Assembly (NCBI GenBank): GCA_034509495.1
Contig: CM067525.1
Span: forward strand, 16,989,552-17,053,551
Reading direction: 5' to 3'
DNA: 64,000 nucleotides
Origin: Acestrorhynchus altus
Lineage: Eukaryota; Chordata; Actinopteri; Characiformes; Acestrorhynchidae
Positions 11,630 through 21,959 of this stretch are shown one piece after another (position 1 is the stretch's first letter; the number at the start of each line of letters is the position of its first letter). The notes beneath the pieces are model-generated. The model made no database searches. It saw only the letters and a list, made by a program, of their open reading frames with translations, and was not told the origin of the DNA. The position numbers and the translations under genes were made by a program.

Positions 11630-12644
11630 AGCTCTGCCGGCCCGTCACATGTCCTTTGGGATTCCCACCTCAGGCCCGAACCTGGCTTTTGTGGTGGTGG
11701 CTGGAGGCTCTCTGACAGCTGCACTCATCTATGTAAGTCATTCCATCATTCTGTGTGTCTCTCGGGGTTGTTTCCAAACGGTAGTTTCGAGACAGAACTA
11801 TCGCTTTATCGTCAGCACAGAACCCCACCGGCTGCTGGTTAAAGTGAAAAACCTTCAGGCTCATTTCACACATTCCCCCTGATCCTCAGAGCCAGAAAAC
11901 TTTGAACATTAACTCATCATTGGGGTGTTCTCTGTTGTTCCACAGGCGTATAAGACGGTGCAGTCGGACAGTGTGAGGTACAACAGACGCATCACTGACA
12001 TCGAGAGCAGACTCGATAGTAAGTCCTGCTGGAAAAACACTCCAGACACGCTGCTGTAACACCCCCTGCTGTTAGAACTGTGTATCTGCACCTGTTGTTA
12101 GGTAACATGTTTTAGCATCCACTTGAACTTCACGATTGGGACGCAGCCTTTGTGTTATCACTCCATCTCTGCTAGAACTGTCTGTCTACCTGTTTATCTT
12201 TCTGTTCATCTACCAATACTGCTGAAGGTCAGCTTAGACCAGTATGTATTCTTGTACATTCTTGTTAACATAACTTAAACTATATAACTCCTTGTAGTTC
12301 CAGCTGATGATCCCGCCTCTGTTACCGAGGCAACGTCACTACAGGCCGTTGCTGAGGCTGTTACCATGGAAACCGCAACTGAACTAGCCTTGGAGGTTCC
12401 CGACCCGGGTCCTGTCGTCACAGCAACTGTTGCCACGGCAGAAATGTCAGCCACTGAGGCAGTCGGCGACATAGTGACGGAACCACCCCTTCAGGCCGAA
12501 GAGGCCGCTGAAGCCGTGGTTGCCGTGGCGGTGGAAGCAGCTGTTGTGGCTGAGCCTGAGAAATCTGTCTCCATGGAGACCTCAGTGCCTGTTGCAGAGG
12601 CTACGGGTGAGCCATCTACTGTAGAAGAAGCCCCAGCTGCCTAG
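8803..12644 (+). CDS. MGARP: MGARP short form ending in read-through of intron 4
   Basis: If the GT at 12607 is not used, exon 4 continues in frame to a TAG at 12642-12644, giving 199 aa (exons 8803-8881, 11632-11732, 11946-12018, 12298-12644). The extra residues (EPSTVEEAPAA) have the same acidic composition. An AATAAA at 13330-13335 could end this transcript. The form keeps the presequence and membrane segment and lacks the repeat exon; its length is nearer human MGARP. Confidence 0.55.
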
Positions 12645-13367
12645 ATCACCCGACCCTTCAAACCATCTGTTAAGAGACTGGTGTACACTAGTGTTGTGTT
12701 TCTGTAGATGAGGAGAGTGCCCACAGTGCCCCCTGCTGTTTGAGTTCAAAACGTTGGCTTACAGAGAAGCAGCAGTGATGACTTCTAGATGCCATCAAAT
12801 ACGTTTTGAACACAGCCAGCAGAGGGCGTAGTTCTGTACTTTCACTACCTGGTGGTCTTTCTGTGGCCTTGACTGTAGTGGTCTTACCTTTAATGGGGGA
12901 GAGACAGAGGAAGAATGGGTGGAGCTAAACTGTTGAGCTCCTGTAAGCTGAGTGGGTGGGGCTAAACAGCTGTAAGCTGGATGGGTGGGGCTAAACAGCT
13001 GTAGGCTCTCTGTCTCTGTCTCTCCTGCAGTGTGTTGAATAGAGGAGCTCTACCCAGTGCCTTTTCAGACGTACACGTTTCATAATGTGAGATGAACACA
13101 GTCCGTGTGGTTTGGGGTGAAATTTACACTGCATTTCACCAGTTGGCGTCACTACCATGATTGACTTACAGCTGAAATTTTAGTTTGTGTTTGTTTTAAA
13201 TGTAAAGTCATTTAAATATGTTTTCCAACATACACACACACACGCACACACACACACAGTCTGGTTCAAGAGGCTCCGTAACCCTTCATAAATTGTCACC
13301 TAAAGATTATTATTGTTTAAAAATATTCAAATAAATTTCATTTGAACTGTCTTGAGTTTTTCTGTAA

Positions 13368-13399
<32 letters not shown>

Positions 13400-14868
13400 G
13401 GCCTACACAGTCAAGCCTGTTACTTGGTGTGTGCTGACATCTGGTGGCATCGGGTGGTATTACAGCAGCGCAGCTCAGTTTGGGTTTATTAGGCCTGCTT
13501 TTAGTGTTTATGTGTTCACACTAATGTTACTCCTCACTATGGGCACTGTTACGTCACCGTCTACACTGTAAATCAGTGTGATTACCTGACAACAATAGCC
13601 CGTCAGCAAGCAATAACGAGAACCTCAGCCAATTAGCACTCAGGAACCAAAATTCAAGTCAATCAAAACTCAGCCAGAACTCCAGCCAATCAGCACTTGG
13701 GATTCAGAATACGAGCCAATCAGCACTCCAACCAATCAGCACTTGAGAGTCAGAATGCCACCAAAAACACCACACAGTAGTCTGAATGCCAGCCAATCAG
13801 TACTCAGTAACCACAGTGTCAGCCAATCATCACACAGTAGTCAGAACTCCAGCCAATCAGCACTCAGTAGTCAGAACTATCAGGACCTGGATCTTGCAAA
13901 CTGTTTTAAATGTTCACGTGGCGCGTCAACGTTCCCCTGGTGGAAAACCCATTTTTCTGTTAAAACCAAACGTCCTGACTGTGACTTTAGATTCATCACC
14001 AAACGGTCGATTTAACATCATCGCTGGTCTGATCCTGTTACAGTGGTCCCGGTGTTGGAGGTTCTGACCGCTGTGAAGGTTCTCAGCGGGTCTGTGGCAG
14101 AGATGGCCGCCGCTTCAGTGGGGGAGGAGAGCGTCTCAGCAGCGCTAGTGCCCCCCAGTGCGCGAGCAGACGAGCAGAGGGTGGTCTTGACTGAAGAGCT
14201 CAAACTGGACCAAGCTTCTGAAGATGTCGCCACCTCCACTGCGGAGACAGCAGGACCGGACACACCATGCTGCCATCACACGGCCTCGCGTGAAGAATAT
14301 GCTGAATCCCCTACAGGGCCCCCCACTGGTCTGGAGGACGACTTACATGCAGGACCTGGGCAACCTGAATTCTCCATACCAACCCCCACTGGTCTGGAGG
14401 AAAGGTTGCATGCAGAACATGCTGAACCTGAAGTCTCCACAGTGACCCCAGCTGGTTTGGAGGGTACTTTGCTTGCAGAATTTGAAGATCCTGAAACCTC
14501 CCTTACACCCTACACTGGTCAGGAGGATACCTCACATGCAGGACCTGGAGAACCTGAAGACTCCACACCGCCCCCCACTGGTCAGGAGATGATATTGCAT
14601 GCAGAACATATTGAGCCTGAAGCCTTCACAGCGCCCCCAGCTGATCTGGAGGATACGACTACACAGGAGGATGTCATAGATTCCACAGCAGCCCTGGAGG
14701 AGACTGAAGGTCAGCACAGTTATTTAACTAGAGCACAGTGACCTTAAGGTCAGGGGATCAAGGCTGGTCCAGAGCATCTTGTTCTGTTGGTCAGAGATTT
14801 TCTATGCAGTTCATACAGCTGTGAGTGTAATCAAAGCTTGCTGATTCATCTCTCTGTCATTCTTTTGC

Positions 14869-14899
<31 letters not shown>

Positions 14900-14946
14900 C
14901 TGAAGAAGTCGATGAGAATGCAGTCACGGCCACAAGGACAATGTGA
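8803..14946 (+). CDS. MGARP: MGARP (mitochondria-localised glutamic acid-rich protein), 6 coding exons
   Basis: MGARP (HUMMR/OSAP) is a mitochondrial membrane protein tied in mammals to mitochondrial transport and steroidogenic mitochondria. Exons: 8803-8881, 11632-11732, 11946-12018, 12298-12606, 14044-14709, 14900-14946; phases close to 424 aa. Residues 1-33 are Arg-rich and lack acids (MLCRAVLGGVRGGLRVAGRR), as in a mitochondrial presequence. Residues 44-62 form a hydrophobic segment (LAFVVVAGGSLTAALIYAY), followed by AYKTVQSDSVRY, matching the conserved AYKTV of MGARP. The rest is acidic and Glu/Ala/Pro-rich, with five 21-residue repeats in exon 5. Human MGARP is 240 aa, so this copy is much longer. 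It precedes ELF2 in the same orientation, as in human. The family rests on the TM-AYKTV segment, composition and synteny, since the tail is fast-evolving. Confidence 0.82.
9040..9490 (+). mobile_element. Decayed Tc1/mariner-like transposase, MGARP intron 1
   Basis: Across shifting frames the translation shows INFRDESCF, then FNTHSGALFQQDDARP and DLSLIENVWK, corresponding to the D and DD34E blocks of Tc1/mariner transposases, followed by a region matching IRNLYT. Frameshifts and stops make it a fossil. A close relative lies inverted at 25990-26530; several 30-plus base stretches are nearly identical. Confidence 0.85.
9500..10380. other. MGARP intron 1, middle part
   Basis: It contains a (CA)n run at about 9878-9926 and a (TG)n run at about 10046-10091. 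The rest is unique-looking intron without a recognisable feature. Confidence 0.6.
10478..10915. repeat. 21-bp minisatellite in MGARP intron 1
   Basis: About 21 copies of CTGATCTAAACACCCGAGTCG (variants AAGACC, CTGCTC, CACTGC). Because 21 is a multiple of three, a 180-codon frame is open on the minus strand (VFRSATR repeated). I regard that frame as a by-product. Confidence 0.95.
11040..11335. repeat. Mixed (GA)n, (CT)n and (CA)n block
   Basis: A GA-rich stretch (11055-11165), a (CT)n run and a (CA)n run (11183-11231) and a second (CA)n (11303-11331). No coding signal. Confidence 0.92.
11430..11500. repeat. Short repeat CAGTCTGAATCTGGAGTGTTA
   Basis: Three copies of a 21-30 bp unit in MGARP intron 1. 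Confidence 0.8.
11586..11631 (+). promoter_or_regulatory. MGARP: (TG)n acting as tract of the MGARP exon 2 acceptor
   Basis: About 20 TG repeats run directly into TCCAG, the acceptor of exon 2 (starts 11632). The repeat replaces an ordinary polypyrimidine tract. Confidence 0.85.
12905..13015. repeat. Minisatellite family C, first site
   Basis: Three to four copies of a unit of about 30 bp containing TGGGTGGGGCTAAACAGCTG and TAAGCTGGA. Relatives lie at 30756-30830 and inverted at 40360-40635. It sits in the intron-4 read-through/3' UTR of MGARP. Confidence 0.85.
13330..13335 (+). terminator. MGARP: AATAAA, candidate polyadenylation signal of the short MGARP form
   Basis: AATAAA lies 686 bases after the intron-4 stop codon (12644) in AT-rich sequence, followed shortly by TTTTTC. 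A (CA)n run begins 30 bases further on. Confidence 0.5.
13600..13880. repeat. CCAATCAGCACT-containing minisatellite (MGARP intron 4)
   Basis: Eight to nine degenerate copies of AGCCAATCAGCACTCAGTAG plus TCAGAACTCC. Each good copy carries a CCAAT motif. The array ends about 160 bases before exon 5. Confidence 0.88.
14044..14709 (+). CDS. MGARP: MGARP exon 5, large acidic repeat exon
   Basis: This 666-base phase-1/phase-1 exon encodes residues 188-409, more than half the protein, and could be skipped without changing frame. It joins exon 4 through G|TG and ends in GAAG|GTCAGC. The first third (VLSGSVAEMAAASVGEESVS) is Ala/Ser/Glu-rich; the rest is the 21-residue repeat. Confidence 0.75.
14322..14636 (+). 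repeat. MGARP: Five 63-bp coding repeats in MGARP
   Basis: Five in-frame 21-residue units, each starting P-T/A-G-L/Q-E and carrying L-H-A-x-x and E-P-E: for example PTGLEDDLHAGPG, PTGLEERLHAEHAEPE, YTGQEDTSHAGPGEPE, PTGQEMILHAEHIEPE. A sixth decayed unit follows to about 14690. Confidence 0.9.
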
Positions 14947-14994
14947 AGAGAACTTCTGGAACATTCAACCACAGCACTGTGTTTTCCAGCACGC

Positions 14995-16145
14995 TTTCAG
15001 GGTTCTCCTAACATTGTTACCCTGTTGCTATGTTAACATATTACAATGTTACTTGTTACCAAGTTATTGTAGTACTGTTAAAAAAATAAACTAAAAAAAA
15101 TAAACTACACGGCTAAACTGTTATCATGTTGCCCTTTGAACTTGTTACCATGGTAACTTATTACAATATTACTTGTTACCTTGCTAATGTATTACTTATA
15201 CCTTTTTACCCAGTTAACTAAATTAAACTATACTGTTATCATGTTAACTTGTGTCATTGTTACCATGTTAACTTATTACAATGTTCTTTGTTACCCTGAT
15301 AGTGTAAAACTGTTACCTTTTTACCCAGTTAACTAAATTAAACTACAGTTACACTGTTAACTTGTTACCCTGTTAATACATTACCATGTTAACTTATTAC
15401 AATGTTACTTGTTACCCTTATACTGTATGAATGTTTTACCCAGTTAACTTAAAAAAACTACACTGTTATCATGCTACCTTGTTAACTTGCTATCCTGTAT
15501 CCTATACTATGTTACCATGTTAAATTGTTATAATATTACTTGTTACCCTGATATTGTAACCTCTTTAACCAGTTAACTAAATTAAACAACATAGTTACAC
15601 TGTTATCGTGTTACCCTGTTACCATGTTAAATTAATACAATATTACTTGTTACCTTGTTATTATATTACTGTTACCTTTTTACTCAGTTAAGTAAATTAA
15701 ACTACACCATTACACTGTTATCATGTTATCCTGTCACTATGTTACCTTGTTAACTTTGTATAGTGTTACTTGTTACCCTGTTACAGTATTAACCTTACCT
15801 TGTTTCCCAGTTACTTTTCCCTGCTCAGCAACTGCGAATTGAAATTAGCTTGTTAACTTACTTTTGTGCAGAGCATCTTTTCGTGGTCGCTAAACTAAAC
15901 AAAACTATATTGCTACACTGTTATCATGTTCTCCTGTTAAGTTGTCACATTGTTACCCTAGTCCTTTGTTACCCTGTTACTTTATGACCTTTTCACCCTG
16001 TTACTTTCTTACCTTGTTATCCTGTTATACTGTTACTTTGCCACTTTATTACTCAGCTACTTTACCCTGCTTCATTGTTACCCAGTTACAATGTAATTCT
16101 GCTATTGTGTTACTGTGTTACCCTGTTACCTTGTTACTCTTACTA
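14995..16145. repeat. Degenerate GTTACC-rich satellite, period about 118 bp
   Basis: Phrases such as TTACCATGTTAACTTATTAC, AATGTTACTTGTTACC and TTTTTACCCAGTTAACTAAA return about every 118 bases from 15050 to 15770. Shorter TTACCCTGTTAC units follow to 16140. Confidence 0.85.
15085..15104 (+). terminator. MGARP: Two AATAAA signals after the MGARP stop
   Basis: AATAAA occurs at 15085-15090 and again at 15099-15104, about 140 bases after the TGA at 14944-14946. These are good candidates for the long transcript's 3' end. Confidence 0.65.
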
Positions 16146-16474
16146 AACTAAGTCAGTTTTAATTATAAAAGTGTTCGTGGCTCACTGACTCTGTAGGTTC
16201 TGTAGTAAAGAGTAAATTAATAAACGGTTTTATAGGAGGTGTTTGTGTTTATTAAATTCCAGATATCTGATCCAATCACCATCTTCTTTCACTGCAGATT
16301 ACACACATAGACACTCACACACACACTCTCACACACACACACACACACTCACACACACACACACTGGAAAACTATATAATAGTAAATAATATATAATAAT
16401 ATGTATAATATATATTAAAAAATATGTATAATAATAAACACAATCAAAGGCGCACTGAGTCTGCTCCCTTCACA
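16146..16474. other. AT-rich spacer with (CA)n before the ELF2 upstream promoter
   Basis: It includes a (CA)n/(CTCA) run at about 16302-16364 and an AT-rich part to 16445. No other feature is visible. Confidence 0.6.
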
Positions 16475-16492
16475 GTGCCCTAATTAGGGCAC
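16475..16492. promoter_or_regulatory. Perfect 18-bp palindrome GTGCCCTAATTAGGGCAC
   Basis: Nine-base arms with no spacer, centred on TAATTA, overlapping the CACGTG E-box at 16490-16495. It lies about 40 bases upstream of the NRF1 site. Confidence 0.85.
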
Positions 16493-16760
16493 GTGTGTGA
16501 TTGGGAACGCGCCTCACTTCTTTGGGCACCGCGCATGCGCAGTGTCGCTCCGTGTCCAGTCGCCCGGGCGCTGCAGTGCCGCCGGGGGCCGCTGGGGGCA
16601 CTGCTGGTTGCGCAGGAGCTCAGGGCTGGAGCTCCGAGTCCACACAAACACACTCCCAGCGCTGCTCGAGGCACTCCGAGAGGTAAAGTCGGCTCTGCTC
16701 ACTCTGCTGCACTCTTTCGGAGTGTTCGCTGCGCGGGGTGAGAGCTTTGCAGCTTAGCAT
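16475..16760 (+). promoter_or_regulatory. ELF2: CpG-rich promoter and probable 5' non-coding exon of ELF2 (NERF-2 form)
   Basis: A CpG-rich block begins after an 18-bp palindrome and CACGTG E-box. GCGCATGCGC at 16531-16540 is a consensus NRF1 site. A donor-like GAGAG|GTAAAGTC lies at 16682/16683. The next plausible acceptor on this strand is CCCAG at 18493, just before the NERF-2-type start exon, so this block fits the untranslated first exon of that form. Confidence 0.6.
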
Positions 16761-16844
16761 AGGTCTGCTTCCTGCTCCGCTGTAGCCTTTAGCCTCAATG
16801 CTAACGTTTCCATAGTGACGTAGAGAAGATTCAGCTGGAGTCCC

Positions 16845-17672
16845 TGCACAAGTGCTTTAATCAGTCCGCTTTACTGCGCTTTAATCAGCTTTACTGCGCT
16901 TTAATTAGTCCTCTTTACTGCGCTTTAATCAGCTTTACTGCGCTTTAATTAGTCCTCTTTACTGCGCTTTAATTAATCATCTTTACTGCGCTTTAATTAA
17001 TCATCTTTACTGCACTTTAATCTGCTTAACTGCTCTTTAATCAGCCCGCTTTGCTGTGCTTTAATCAGCTTTACTGCACTTTAATCAGATTCACTGCGCT
17101 TTAAACAGTCCTGTTTACTGCGCTTTAATTAATCCACTTTACTGCACTTTAATCAGATTCACTGCGCTTTAAACAGTCCTCTTTACTGCGCTTTAATTAA
17201 TCCTCTTTACTGCACTTTAATCAGTCCTCTTTACTGCGCTTTAATCAGTCCTCTTTACTGCGCTTTAATCAGTCCTCTTTTCTGCACTTTAATCAGCTTT
17301 ACTGCACTTTAATCAGCTGTACTGCACTTCAATCAGCTTTATTGCACTTTAATCAGTCCACTTTACTGCGCTTTAATCAGCTTCACTGCACTTTAATCAG
17401 TCCTCTTTACTGCGCTTTAATCAGTCCTCTTTACTGCGCTTTAATCAGTCCTCTTTACTGCGCTTTAATCAGCTGTACTGCGCTTTAATCGGCTGTACTG
17501 CACTTTAAACAGTCCGCTTTACTGCACTTTAATCAGTTTTACTGCACTTTAATCAGTCCGTTTTATTGCGCTTTAATCAGTCCACTTTACTGCGCTTTAA
17601 TCAGCTTTACTGCGCTTTAATTAGTCGTCTTTACTGTGCTTTAATTAGTCCTCTTTACTGCGCTTTTTACTG
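16845..17672. repeat. Minisatellite TTTACTGCGCTTTAATCAG
   Basis: About 37 copies of a 20- or 24-bp unit: CTTTACTGCGCTTTAATCAG with optional TCCT or TCCG. Two length classes alternate. It lies downstream of the upstream ELF2 promoter, within the predicted 5' intron. Confidence 0.94.
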
Positions 17673-17689
17673 CGCTGCGGTTTATCCCC

Positions 17690-17862
17690 TGCCAACGGCA
17701 AGCTGATTGGCTGGGGATAAACCACGGCAAGCTGATTGGCTGGGGATAAACAACGGCAAGCTGATTGGCTGGGGATAAACCACAGCAAGCTGATTGGCTG
17801 GGGATAAACCATGGCAAGCTGATTGGCTGGGGATAAACCACGGCAAGCGGATTGGCTGGAAG
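17690..17862. repeat. 29-bp minisatellite with ATTGG (CCAAT) in each unit
   Basis: Six close copies of GCTGATTGGCTGGGGATAAA plus CCACGGCAA. Each unit holds an inverted CCAAT box. On the minus strand it reads as a Leu/Pro/Tyr-rich spurious frame. Confidence 0.95.
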
Positions 17863-18470
17863 CACTTTTCTGTAGTCTGACTTGGTGGGGGCTTAACTGT
17901 TCTCTTGATGGGCTTGGTCACTCTCACTGTAGTGATACAGTATACTCACTCTGTTCTAGATAACGGCGTATATCCAGTTCAGCAGCTGCTTCGACACGCC
18001 TCTCTGGATATTTGCAGAGTCATGTGTTGGGTAGAGCTGTGTGTGTGGGTGTGGTCATGTGATCCCTTTTAGAAATGTTCTGACCATGTGATTCTGGGCA
18101 GAGGGCTGAGTCTGCAGAGAGAAAGAGAGGGAGGAAGTGTTCTTCATATTGTTCTGAAGAGGAACTGAGGGGCTCTGACAGGAGTTGGACGGAGGAATGA
18201 GAACCATTTGGATTGAAAGACTATTCAGCCTTAAGACAGGAGAACATCAGGAAGGGAGAATTTACTGTAGGACTGGAGGACGTTAGAACTGTGGAACTGG
18301 AGGGCTTTAGAACTAGAGGAGATTGGTATTGGGGGTCTTTAGAACTGGAGAACTGGGTTATTTCTGGTTCTGCTGTTTGTTGTCGACCACAGCAGAATGG
18401 GTTCCCCTCCTTGAGCCTCTGGTTCTCTCGCTGGGGGTTTGGACAACACCCTCTCTGACTGATGTTTGCT
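17863..18470. other. ELF2 5' intron, mostly unique
   Basis: Mostly unremarkable; a weak repeat of TTAGAACTGGAGGA occurs at about 18270-18360. A (CT)n tract at 18472-18490 leads to the acceptor at 18493. Confidence 0.5.
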
Positions 18471-18510
18471 CTCTGTCTCTCTCTCTCTCCCAGGTGGGTG
18501 GAGGTGGGTG

Positions 18511-18585
18511 ATGACGTCGGTGGTGTTGGTGGACAGTGGAGGGCGGGTGCTGGAGTATGTTACTGCAGTAGACGATCTACAGCAG
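18511..18585 (+). CDS. ELF2: ELF2 NERF-2-type first coding exon
   Basis: It encodes MTSVVLVDSGGRVLEYVTAV-DDLQQ (25 codons, phase 0). The exon starts at 18494 after a (CT)n CCCAG acceptor, so 17 bases of leader precede the ATG. The sequence matches the MTS(A/V)V-VDSGG start known for ELF1/ELF2. Confidence 0.9.
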
Positions 18586-20241
18586 GTAGGAACCCTTACA
18601 GTACATAAATACACATCACCAGATCTGCACAAACTGCAGTCACACTGACATGGTGGTGCTGCTGGAGTGTTCAAACCCCTCAGTGTCACTGCTGGACTGA
18701 GAACAGTCCACCAACCAGAAATGTCCAGCCGACAGCGTCCTGTGGGCAGCGTCCTGTGGACACTGATGAAGGACTAGAGGACGACCAACACAAACTGTGC
18801 AGAAACAGATGAGCTACTGTCTCTGACTTTACATCTACAAGGTGGAGACACTCGGTAGGAGTGTCTGATAGAGTGGACAGTGAGTGGACACAGTGTTTAA
18901 ACTCTCCAGCAGCACTGCTGTGTCTGATCAACACATACCAGCGCAACACACTAACACACCACCACCATGTCAGTGTGACTACAGTGCTGAGAACGACCCA
19001 CCACCCACAGTTGTCTCCACCAAGACAAAAGCATGACCGTTGCTGTGATCATGCCTCTCAGACCGCTCTGCTGTTTTTCTCTGTGTCCCAGGTGGAAGGC
19101 GTATGTGAAGTGGACGGTGTGTATGATGGGGTGTGTGATTACCAAGACTTGGTGGTGGAGCAGGTGGAGGAAGGTGCGGACGAGGTGTTGGTGTACGACG
19201 ACACTGAGCTGATGCAGGACGTGGCCGAGGAACAGGAAGTGGAGACGGAGGGAGTGGAGATAGGTAACAACCCCCCACCTCCCTTTCACGGACCACCACA
19301 CTTACTGATGATGTCCAGTCTCTGACCCAGGGTCAGTAATGAGACTCGGTCAGGGCTGAAATGACAGATTACAGACCGTCACTGTTTATGCCTCATTACA
19401 CTGACTGATTCACCTCCACCCTCTACTGGAGCATGGGGTGAACTGCAGCTGTGTGGCTGTGTTCGTCTCATGGTTTTATATAATGTAATATTACATGGTT
19501 ATAATATGTAAATCAAAACGTGTGTAATAATAATAACTCAATATATATATAATTTTATATTAATATAAAAATGAATATTATATTAATTTATATAATTCTA
19601 TACTTTACAATAATTCTATAATATGCCATTTGACAACTTACATATTGTAACATTGTAATATGTCAAATTACAATTAAATAAAATGCTTGGAGGATAAATT
19701 AAACAAAACATTTGTAAACTTATTTTAAATATTTTAAAACTATTTTAAAACGAAGTTTAAAACAACATAAATCATTTATAGTCACGGATTTTACAGTGTT
19801 TAACCGTTTGATATATAAACCTTTATTATACGCAAGTCAGAAATGTGTGTGAGAGGAATCAATTCAATAAAACTTCATATTGAGTTTAAATGAAAGGTAA
19901 ACACACGGATTGATCGTTTGTTGTGTAACATCACGCTCTTATTATTTTCGATTTCGGCGGAAACGCGACGTAAATCTGTAATTCAGTAAATAATATTTTA
20001 ATGATAAATATTAATAATTATTATTTATTAAGTCGTTTTGTTTACGTTATGGGAAACGTGCGCGGGTGGCGAAAGGGGGCGTTCCCTGATAGGGCGGGGT
20101 TAGGGGAAGGGGCGGGACTTCCTTTCCGGGCGGAAGGAGCACCGGTACAAGCGCAGCTCCTTATGGAACATGGCGCTGCACGAGGGAACCGAGACCCAAC
20201 TGGACCTGCTGATTCGGGCAGGTACAGACCTCTCTATCTAT

Positions 20242-20328
<87 letters not shown>

Positions 20329-21920
20329 CCGTTCCGTTCCGTTCTACCGTAAATGGTGCAGCAGCTGCATTCTGGCGCATTTAAGGTGGAACGGACAATT
20401 CCAACACACCCACAACCTTAAACCACGCTTTTGCACACCGTGGGTCTATTTTAGCACGCGCAGTTACAGCCACGTCGCGCGTTTACAGCGTTTGCATGTG
20501 AAGAGCACCTCCTCGACCGTCACGCGTCTTTTAATCCTAATAACACAGCGATCAGATGCACGTTTAACACGTTTCACCGCCGCGTTGTTAGTGTTTATTA
20601 ACGCATCCGCACTATATCCTGCGGCGCATTGATCTCACCTGCCGAACGCTTTCGCGCTCAAACGGCCGAGTAACGCGAGCAGCCCCCGCGTGGTCGCGCC
20701 TGATCGATGCGCTGATCACTGATCGATCGCTCCCGATCAGTCCGTTGGGTTTTACTGGTCTGCTTTTGTGAGCCGAGTCTGGGTTTTGTGGCGGAAGTGT
20801 GCGTTTCACGCCACACCGAGGAGTGCGGCGGCTGGCTTTGGAGCGACGCGGTCGCCAGCCAATAGAGAGCGCGAAGCGTTCAGGGCAATCAATAGGAGCG
20901 CAGGGCGAGGGGGCGTGCTGGCCAATCGGAGCGGCGTGGGGCGGGGCTCGCGGCCAGTGGAGGGAAAGCGAGTGTAAACACGGAAGAGACGCGGCGGAAC
21001 TAATCCGATTTTTTATTGATTCGCCATTAAATCGGATTCTGCTGATGTTTTAAGCGTTTTAGTGGGTTTTTAAGCAGGAATAAATGGATACAGGTTTTAA
21101 AGGCCTGCAATTTCCTATTTTTGTTTTTCAATCTTGTTTGTACGTTTTGTCTGGTTGCAGGGATTAAAGGGAAAGTTAAAGTATATTAAAGGAGGAATAA
21201 ATGGATACAGGTTTTAAAGGGCTGTGATTGCCTCTTTTTTCTCATCTGGACGTTGTTTGCCAGATTAAAGGGCAAGTTCACCAACTTTTCAAAGCTGAGT
21301 GGTTCATATCAGTGTCTTAAGAGAAGGATTTGTGCTCAGTTCTGCTGTTTTGCAGAGAATGTGTGCAACAAACTTCACGGTGTTGCCATGACTACAACAC
21401 ACAACCATTGTACTAACTACCCAAACACACCCAGGAAGCTACACCGGTCTTCTGGGGTTTAAATGCAGCGAAATAAAAAAATATCAGCAGATCATCGGAT
21501 TTAGGGACTACATGCGCCCATGTATCCCTCCATTGCATTAATTATATGAATGTTAAGCACATTTTAGACCCACAGTCCTCTCAGGAATGGTGTTTCAGTA
21601 CACTGTTCTCATCAGCGTAATAACTTTCCTGAGGGAGCTTTCAGAGGTTCAGCGTCACTGCGGTTCTGATTCGGTTTCTCTGCAGTGGTCCGTTTCACAC
21701 CAGATCCACTGACCGCACATCGTAACCAATCCTGTCAGACTGGGTTTAGGTTAGAGTAGCGGTGTTTAGAGACCCTCAGAATGAACGTCAGTGAAACACC
21801 ACGCACACAGGTCTGTGTGTATCTAAACATAGCCACAGTGTGCATCGGTGGGCACACATGTCCAAACATGGGCAGTAGAGGGTGTAAGAGCAGGAGAGAG
21901 GGATGGGAACAGGTGATGGG

Positions 21921-21959
<39 letters not shown>

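Noticed and set aside
14018..14263. Minus-strand frame opposite MGARP exon 5
   Set aside because: Shadow of the coding strand; no independent support.
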